Shown piece after piece: positions 59,243-64,000 of a stretch of 64,000 nt of DNA. Position 1 is the stretch's first letter. Every line of letters starts with the position of its first letter. Under the pieces are notes generated by a model that worked only from the letters and a program-made list of their open reading frames with translations, did not search any database and was not told the origin of the DNA. The stretch is from Pseudomonas fluorescens (GTDB lineage: Bacteria; Pseudomonadota; Gammaproteobacteria; Pseudomonadales; Pseudomonadaceae). The translations under genes and the position numbers were made by a program. The stretch is taken from the NCBI RefSeq assembly GCF_001623525.1, contig NZ_CP015225.1, forward strand, positions 2,728,001-2,792,000, read 5' to 3'.

Positions 59243-59948
59243 CACGCCGCCCTGCATTTGCCTGACGATAGACCCAGGCACCAGCGGCCAACAGCAACCC
59301 GCCGATCAGCGCCAGCCACCACGGCCAACCCGAATGCCCCTGGCTTGCGGTAACCGTTGGCGCGACATGCTGGATGGGCGCGCGCTTGGACAGCACCACC
59401 GAGACGTTCTCGTACTCCACCGCCGCAAAACTGTTCTTGAGAAAACGCTTGATGTCGGTGATCAGCAATTGCGGTTCCACATCGCGCTCATGCAGCACCA
59501 CCGCCGAGAGATGGATAGGCGGCGACTTGCGCCCGCCTTCACCGGCATCCAGGTCATAACTGACATGCACCCGCGCGGAAACCACGCCTTCGAGCACCGC
59601 CAGCGACTGTTCGATGCGTTGCTCCAACGCCGAATACAACCGGGCCTTTTCCGCGCGGGGCGAGGCCACCAGGGAATCGGCGGGAAACATCTCCGCAACC
59701 TGCAGGCGTGGCCGGGACGGCAACGAATAAAGGTTGAGCAGATCGACGGCGGCGGAAAAATCCGACTGATCGATTTTCACCGCATAACCGGCTTTGCCGG
59801 CGTCGACTTTCACCGCGGCGATGTTGTTGCGTTGCAAGACCGAAAGCACTTCATTGGCCTGCTGCTGATCCAGCCCTTCAAGCAGGCTCGGTTGGCGACA
59901 CCCCGCCAGCGCCAGGCCCAACAGCAGCAACACCACGCCCGCTTTCAT
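59229..59948 (-). CDS. prgK: T3SS inner-membrane ring lipoprotein PrgK (SctJ)
   Basis: This 239-residue lipoprotein has a signal with lipobox LAGC (Cys17), then GLDQQQANEVLSVLQRNNI, the strongly conserved MFPADSLVASPRAEKARLYS block, and a C-terminal transmembrane helix (about 206-226). It aligns with Salmonella PrgK almost end to end. It forms the inner of the two inner-membrane rings with PrgH. Its start overlaps the end of prgJ by four bases. Confidence 0.95.
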   Translation of the reverse strand: MKAGVVLLLLGLALAGCRQPSLLEGLDQQQANEVLSVLQRNNIAAVKVDAGKAGYAVKIDQSDFSAAVDLLNLYSLPSRPRLQVAEMFPADSLVASPRAEKARLYSALEQRIEQSLAVLEGVVSARVHVSYDLDAGEGGRKSPPIHLSAVVLHERDVEPQLLITDIKRFLKNSFAAVEYENVSVVLSKRAPIQHVAPTVTASQGHSGWPWWLALIGGLLLAAGAWVYRQANAGRRDDGR

Positions 59949-60253
59949 GACGCACGCAACAAGGTTTCTGCCGTGCCTACGGCCTTGCGCACCAGCACGT
60001 TGAGCAAGTTGATGTCCACGTTGTATTGCCCGGTCATCTCCTGCAACTGGGCCAATACTTCAGGGTCGCTGATATCCGGACGCAGCAGCAACTGATTGAT
60101 CGCGGCGACTTCCTGGCCGCTGTCCACGGCGGAACCGGCAAACGCCTCGATCAAGCGCGACTCAAGTGACACGACCGGACCTTCCTGCGGACCACGCAGC
60201 TCAACGAAGGTCGAGCCGTGAACGAGGGAAGGGGAAACATTGAGGATGGACAT
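59945..60253 (-). CDS. prgJ: T3SS inner rod protein PrgJ (SctI)
   Basis: This 102-residue protein matches PrgJ: VSLESRLIEAFAGSAV near the middle and the C-terminal helix QYNVDINLLNVLVRKAVGTAETLL. SctI forms the adaptor between export gate and needle. MSILNVSP at 60253 was chosen as start because it is an ATG; a GTG nine bases upstream is possible. Confidence 0.92.
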   Translation of the reverse strand: MSILNVSPSLVHGSTFVELRGPQEGPVVSLESRLIEAFAGSAVDSGQEVAAINQLLLRPDISDPEVLAQLQEMTGQYNVDINLLNVLVRKAVGTAETLLRAS

Positions 60254-60312
60254 AGGATGCACTCATGAAAAAGGCCATCGTCACGGCGATGGCCAATCGA
60301 AAAAAGCCAGCG

Positions 60313-60576
60313 TCAGCGGGCCGCCTGGATGATCGCCATGTCGATGTCCTTGAAGCCCTTGACCGTGTTGGTCTGGGCATTTCGGAATACTGTGTACGAC
60401 GAAAACGCGGTCTGGTAGGCCGCTAGCTTTGACGGGTCAGAGGCATCGGTCTTGAGGTCATCCAACGCCAGATCCAGGGCTTCCTTGAGCCCCTGGGCAC
60501 CAAGCTCGAACGCTGCTGCTTGCTGTCCGAGAAAATCATCGGGAAATTCGGGAAACATGATCGGGATACCAGGCAT
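60313..60576 (-). CDS. prgI: T3SS needle subunit PrgI (SctF)
   Basis: This 87-residue protein is a type III needle filament subunit. The C-terminal half, LAAYQTAFSSYTVFRNAQTN followed by TVKGFKDIDMAIIQ, aligns closely with Salmonella PrgI. The N-terminus (MPGIPIMFPEFPDD) is several residues longer than PrgI (80 residues). AGGTGA precedes the ATG. It begins three bases after the prgH stop. Confidence 0.95.
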   Translation of the reverse strand: MPGIPIMFPEFPDDFLGQQAAAFELGAQGLKEALDLALDDLKTDASDPSKLAAYQTAFSSYTVFRNAQTNTVKGFKDIDMAIIQAAR

Positions 60577-60579
60577 ACG

Positions 60580-61758
60580 TCACCTACTTTGTTTGTTGGA
60601 AAAATGCCACGACGAAGCACTCGTCTTGACGTAGCCCTGCGGGCCGGTTTGAAACGACAGGCCCTTGAGCGCGTCGTCCTTGAGCTCGACAGTGAAATGC
60701 ACGTAGCGATCACCCCACTGCCGGTAAAAGCGGTCGACATACTGGCGAGTGGCGGCCAGTTCGGCATCCTGCAGGTTGCCCTCGACGGAGAACGTGACAC
60801 CGTCCGCGTGCTCGATCCGGTTGAAGGCCAGGGCCAGGCGTTGCAAGCCGCCCTGCGCCAGGTCGGCGAGCAGCGTGTCATCCTGCATCTGCACCACGAC
60901 GTCGCGGGCATAAGGCGCCGCCGCGAGCAGCACATCGAGCAGTTGCGCTTGCTTGTCCGGCGTGAGCAGGTTGCGCTGGGTGCTGAGCAGCAGCCGCGGC
61001 GTCGACGGGTCCTTGAGGTCCAGGAAGTGCCAGGCCAGTTGCGGATCGTGATCGATCAGCACTTGTTCCAGTCGACCACGCTCCTGGTCCCTCATCAGCA
61101 CCTTGCCGTTCAGGGCGTTGTGGCGCGTCAGCACCTGTCGGCTCCAACCGGCATCGCGTTCGGAAGCCACAAAGACGTAGACCGAATGATCGCGCCCCGG
61201 CAGCACCTGAACCTCGGCACTGGCGCCGGTGATCAGCGCGCGAATATCGGTTTCCGGCGCAGGCCCCGGCATCGACCAAAGCCCCATCACGCCGACCAGC
61301 ACAACCAGGGCCAGACCGACGGCGCACCAGCGCATCCAAGGGGCCCGCCAACGCTCGAGAGCGGCGGCATTGGACGGCGTCTCGGGTGCTTGACCCAGGC
61401 ATTCGGGCGCCCAGGGTTGGTGTTCAGGACGCAAGGCGATTTGCAGGCTGCCGATCTGCACCCTGGCCTGGAAGGCACAATGGCGTACCTCCACCGAATC
61501 GCCGAGCAACCGCAACGGCACACCGTCTGCCGTGGCCTGGTCGGCCAGCACCTCGAAATTGCAGCCACCCTCCTCCAGGGGAACGAAGATGGTTTCAGCC
61601 GGAACGCTGGCAGAACGGACGCCGTCCCCGAGCACATCCACAGCCCCCACCACGAACAGGGTCGTGCCTTCACCCAGCGGGAATTCACAGCCTTGCAACG
61701 GGCCATTGAGTATCCGCAAGACGCAGGGCTGTAGAGGGAGGGCCGTCGGGACTGTCAC
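60580..61758 (-). CDS. prgH: T3SS inner-membrane ring protein PrgH (SctD)
   Basis: This 392-residue protein has an N-terminal FHA-like cytoplasmic domain (about 1-125), one transmembrane helix (about 143-162, CAVGLALVVLVGVMGLWSM) and a periplasmic ring-building domain. Length and layout equal those of Salmonella PrgH, and the end of the periplasmic part (DRFYRQWGDRYVHFTVELKDD) is characteristic. The 119 bases upstream, before iagB, may hold its own promoter. Confidence 0.92.
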   Translation of the reverse strand: MTVPTALPLQPCVLRILNGPLQGCEFPLGEGTTLFVVGAVDVLGDGVRSASVPAETIFVPLEEGGCNFEVLADQATADGVPLRLLGDSVEVRHCAFQARVQIGSLQIALRPEHQPWAPECLGQAPETPSNAAALERWRAPWMRWCAVGLALVVLVGVMGLWSMPGPAPETDIRALITGASAEVQVLPGRDHSVYVFVASERDAGWSRQVLTRHNALNGKVLMRDQERGRLEQVLIDHDPQLAWHFLDLKDPSTPRLLLSTQRNLLTPDKQAQLLDVLLAAAPYARDVVVQMQDDTLLADLAQGGLQRLALAFNRIEHADGVTFSVEGNLQDAELAATRQYVDRFYRQWGDRYVHFTVELKDDALKGLSFQTGPQGYVKTSASSWHFSNKQSR

Positions 61759-61877
61759 CGTCCTAACTCCAGGGCAGTCAAATGAGCAGGCAGGTTAGAA
61801 AGGCCGGCCCCAGGGTTCCTGATGCAAATCTGCCGATTGCCTCCCGCAAAGGATCAGAATCCCTGGACCGGCCCGGC

Positions 61878-62351
61878 TCACGGTGCTGCCATTCGCGCCT
61901 GGGTGAACGCCTGATAGCGTTTCCAGACTTTGCGGGCATAGCGAAGCCGCGCCGCTTGACGGTGAGGCGAATGGCCGGCGTTGTAGGCGCCGACCGCCGT
62001 CCAGTTGTAGCCGTAGCGGGCGATGAATTCGGCCAGCACCTGGGCACCGACTTCCACCGAGAGGCACGGCTCATCCAGCAGACGCTGCTCGGTAATGCCC
62101 TGGGCATTCAATCGGGGCAGGTGGATGCTGTTGATCTGCATCAGCCCGATATCGCGGGTGCCGTTGCGGTTGTGGTTGATTGCGTCTGGCCGCTGTCCGG
62201 ATTCGACATCAGCAATCGCTTGCAGCAGCTCGGGTTCGATGGCATGCAACTGCCCCGCCCTGCTCCAGCACCAGGCATGCGCCTGGGCCATGCCAAGCCC
62301 CAGGCCCAGACACATCGGCACGCATAACCACTTGCTTCTGCGCCGCCTCAT
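61878..62351 (-). CDS. iagB: T3SS lytic transglycosylase IagB
   Basis: This 157-residue periplasmic enzyme opens peptidoglycan for the secretion apparatus. After a basic signal peptide (MRRRRSKWLCVPMCLGLGLG.. AHA) it shows the catalytic glutamate in ADVESGQRPDAINHNRNG, then GLMQINSIHLPRL and WTAVGAYNAGHSP, all as in Salmonella IagB. Its ATG overlaps the stop of the hilA-like gene by four bases (ATGA), so the two are translationally coupled. Confidence 0.93.
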   Translation of the reverse strand: MRRRRSKWLCVPMCLGLGLGMAQAHAWCWSRAGQLHAIEPELLQAIADVESGQRPDAINHNRNGTRDIGLMQINSIHLPRLNAQGITEQRLLDEPCLSVEVGAQVLAEFIARYGYNWTAVGAYNAGHSPHRQAARLRYARKVWKRYQAFTQARMAAP

Positions 62352-63607
62352 GCCAGGCGCCGCTCGCTGATCCACGTCAGCTGTTCGTGAATACGCCCCC
62401 GCAAGATCTGCGCCCGGACACAACCGGGGTCATGCCGCAGACACTGGTCGATCAACTGCGCCGCCTGCTCGTTGCGCCGCCATAACCAATGATGCCAAGC
62501 ATGAAAATACAGCACGTCAGCCTGATCCGCCGACAACAGGCAACGCCGGAACAACACCTGGGCAGCCTCCTCGCAGCCACGCAAACTGGTGAGCAACGCC
62601 AGGCGCGTCAAGGCCGGGAGACTGCCGGGGTCCAGCGCCAAGGCACTGGAAACCGCTGAATGCGCCTCTTCGATGGCGCGCTTCTGGTCACCCAGGCCCA
62701 TCAGCGCCTGCCCCAGCCACACATCCGCCAAACCGCACCAGGGCGGCGCGTAGCCGGCATCGAGTTTCAAACACTGGCGAAACAGCACAGCGGCATCGCC
62801 GAGGCTCTGCGCTGTGTGCTGCTGCACGCTGCACAGCCCGTTGAGATACGCCACCGCTACCGGATACGACCCACAACGATCACCGACCGGACGCAACCCG
62901 GCGACACGCTGGGCCACCAGACACGTCAATGCACCCAGGGCCTCGCCAGGATCATGGGCGTCCAGCGTCTGCCCGTGGACCAGCGCCTGGTCGCTGCCAC
63001 GAATCAACTCCACCGACCAAAGTCGCTGCCCGCCCGAGCTGATGAAACGCCCACTCAAGCAGTAATCCGCCGACAACCGCCCGGCCAGCGAGCGCACATC
63101 CTCCAATGCCCCATAGGTCGCGATCACCCCCGAGGGCATCACACGCAAGGCCTCACCGAACGCCGTGGTCAACTGACGGATCATCACATCCTGCAGATCC
63201 AACGCTGCCGTCTCTTCCAGGTGGCGAAAAGGCAAGACAGCCAGCGAAGGCGCCACCGCCCCCGTCTGACTCGGCACGTCGAGTTCAACCACTGAACCGG
63301 TGAATCGATAACCCTGGCCGTAGACCGTCGCAATGTAATCCTTGTTTTCCTTGAGCAACTTGCGCAAAGCGTAGATACAGCGCGTCAGCGACTCCTCCGC
63401 TGCATCCATCTGGGACCATACATGGCTCAGCAAATAATCCTTACTGACGATCGTACCCGCCGACTGCAACAACAGGCGCAGTACGTGCAGCTCTTTGGGT
63501 GGAACATGAACTCCTTGTCCATCTCGCATCAGCGTTCCATCGCTTTGCAATAGCCAGTGGTCAAAAACGAATGACTTCACCGGCGTTTGTTCAGTTGCAC
63601 TGTCCAT
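62348..63607 (-). CDS. hilA: HilA-like transcriptional regulator of the T3SS, C-terminally short
   Basis: This 419-residue protein has an OmpR-type winged helix at the N-terminus (about 10-105: FVFDHWLLQSDGTLMRDGQ, VPPKELHVLRLLLQSAG, EESLTRCIYALRKLL, ATVYGQGYRF), very close to Salmonella HilA, then a central domain (SLAVLPF onwards) and TPR-like helices (about 250-405). HilA has 553 residues; this one stops about 130 short. HilA activates prg/org and inv/spa genes, and here it lies directly upstream of iagB and prgHIJK-orgAB. It lacks a phosphorylatable receiver domain, as HilA does. Confidence 0.88.
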   Translation of the reverse strand: MDSATEQTPVKSFVFDHWLLQSDGTLMRDGQGVHVPPKELHVLRLLLQSAGTIVSKDYLLSHVWSQMDAAEESLTRCIYALRKLLKENKDYIATVYGQGYRFTGSVVELDVPSQTGAVAPSLAVLPFRHLEETAALDLQDVMIRQLTTAFGEALRVMPSGVIATYGALEDVRSLAGRLSADYCLSGRFISSGGQRLWSVELIRGSDQALVHGQTLDAHDPGEALGALTCLVAQRVAGLRPVGDRCGSYPVAVAYLNGLCSVQQHTAQSLGDAAVLFRQCLKLDAGYAPPWCGLADVWLGQALMGLGDQKRAIEEAHSAVSSALALDPGSLPALTRLALLTSLRGCEEAAQVLFRRCLLSADQADVLYFHAWHHWLWRRNEQAAQLIDQCLRHDPGCVRAQILRGRIHEQLTWISERRLA

Positions 63608-63842
63608 ACTCTGGGACTTCTCTATAGAAAGTTACTGAGCGCGATTGAGCCTGTGGGGTAGGCTCGGGGTGACGAGCTGCGTGACTATAGGAAGATGTGT
63701 GGGGGGATTCCGTAGGGCTTCCAATCTTATTGATGTAGGAAACCACGACATACAACGTAGGGCCCTCGGGGGAGGCCAAGAAGAGAGGCTTCTGCAATTA
63801 AGGCGTCACCGCCGCAAATTGCTCACGGCGGCTATCGCTCCA
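63608..63842. other. Gap between the acyl carrier protein and hilA-like genes
   Basis: This 235-base AT-richer region upstream of the hilA-like gene is the likely site of its promoter. A six-base-pair hairpin (63809-63814 with 63826-63831) follows the carrier protein gene but lacks a T run. A 68-codon frame inside shows no family pattern and is not called. Confidence 0.5.
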
Positions 63843-64000
63843 TCAAGCGCCTCTCGCAGCCTCAACCGAATGGATGATATCGACCACCGACCTCCAAGCC
63901 TCCACCTCATGTGAAGGCAGTTCAACATTAAATGCTTCGTCAACAATCATGATGATTTCCACCACATCCACGGAATCGAGATTCAGATCCTCCACTAACC
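63843..64000 (-). CDS. iacP: Acyl carrier protein of the T3SS locus (IacP-like), 5' end beyond the window
   Basis: Reading the minus strand from 63998 gives 51 residues to a TGA at 63843-63845. It begins LVEDLNLDSVDVVEIIMIVD and continues EAFNVELPSHEVEAWRSVVD. LxLDSVDxVE is the phosphopantetheine attachment motif (Ser in DSVD), and the start LVEDL..DS is shared with Salmonella IacP (LVEDLYADSLD). The N-terminal roughly 25 to 30 residues lie past the window end. IacP is an accessory acyl carrier protein of SPI-1 type systems implicated in effector secretion. Confidence 0.85.
   Translation of the reverse strand, partial: LVEDLNLDSVDVVEIIMIVDEAFNVELPSHEVEAWRSVVDIIHSVEAARGA

Noticed and set aside
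56170..63607. Assignment of the T3SS to the Hrp family common in Pseudomonas
   Set aside because: PrgI, PrgJ, PrgK, OrgA, IagB and HilA matches are specific to the SPI-1/Inv-Mxi-Spa family; no Hrp-box or HrpL-type feature was seen.
63591..63797. 68-codon minus-strand frame before the hilA-like gene
   Set aside because: It overlaps the hilA-like start, has no ribosome binding site or family pattern, and lies in a probable promoter region.

Overview
The window is chromosomal DNA of a Pseudomonas of the fluorescens group. The evidence is the protein sequences, the GC-rich coding with short AT-richer islands, several families of REP/BIME-type palindromes, and a gene order that (from memory) follows the P. 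aeruginosa PAO1 order aer - ccoNOQP x2 - ccoGHIS - hemN - anr - apt - recR - ybaB - dnaX - ligA - zipA - smc - xdhABC - guaD. A second block, yggL - dacB - rlmKL - rmf - pyrD, matches another PAO1 region. An SPI-1-type type III secretion locus next to pyrD suggests a relative of P. fluorescens F113 (brassicacearum/corrugata subgroup); that placement is inference.

Layout. 1-2.4 kb: aerotaxis receptor and a small alpha/beta hydrolase. 2.5-9.5 kb: two complete cbb3 cytochrome oxidase operons (ccoNOQP twice). 9.6-10.3 kb: a toxin-antitoxin pair between two terminators, placed between the oxidase operons and the oxidase maturation genes ccoGHIS (10.6-15.4 kb). 15.4-18.4 kb: a SafE-like membrane protein, hemN and the oxygen sensor anr. 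Sites fitting the Anr box lie upstream of both ccoN genes, ccoG and hemN, so this stretch reads as a low-oxygen respiration module carrying its own regulator. 18.5-37.4 kb: housekeeping genes (apt, recR, ybaB, dnaX, 4.5S RNA, ligA, zipA, smc) mixed with less conserved genes (a solute-binding protein, a GGDEF/EAL protein with a damaged EAL motif, an XRE regulator, a lipoprotein, a fibronectin-III-like small protein, a zinc metallopeptidase). 37.4-47 kb: purine degradation (a GntR regulator, xdhABC, guaD, a second GntR regulator) and a BenE-family transporter. 47-56 kb: yggL, dacB, a CHASE/PAS/GGDEF protein, rlmKL, rmf with a structured leader, and pyrD.

56.2-64 kb, all on the minus strand: part of an Inv/Mxi-Spa (SPI-1) type III secretion system. 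In transcription order it holds an acyl carrier protein cut by the window end, a short HilA-like regulator, IagB, PrgH, PrgI, PrgJ, PrgK, OrgA, OrgB, a small protein in the orgC position, and a 454-residue protein with many hydrophobic segments that may be a new secreted substrate. The export apparatus, ATPase, ring and translocator genes must lie beyond the right edge.

The most promising points are the T3SS locus with its unassigned 454-residue protein and shortened HilA, a structured ccoG leader that can hide its ribosome binding site, an Anr box inside the coding region of the gene divergent from ccoN, and a CcoP C-terminus written by a repeat element.
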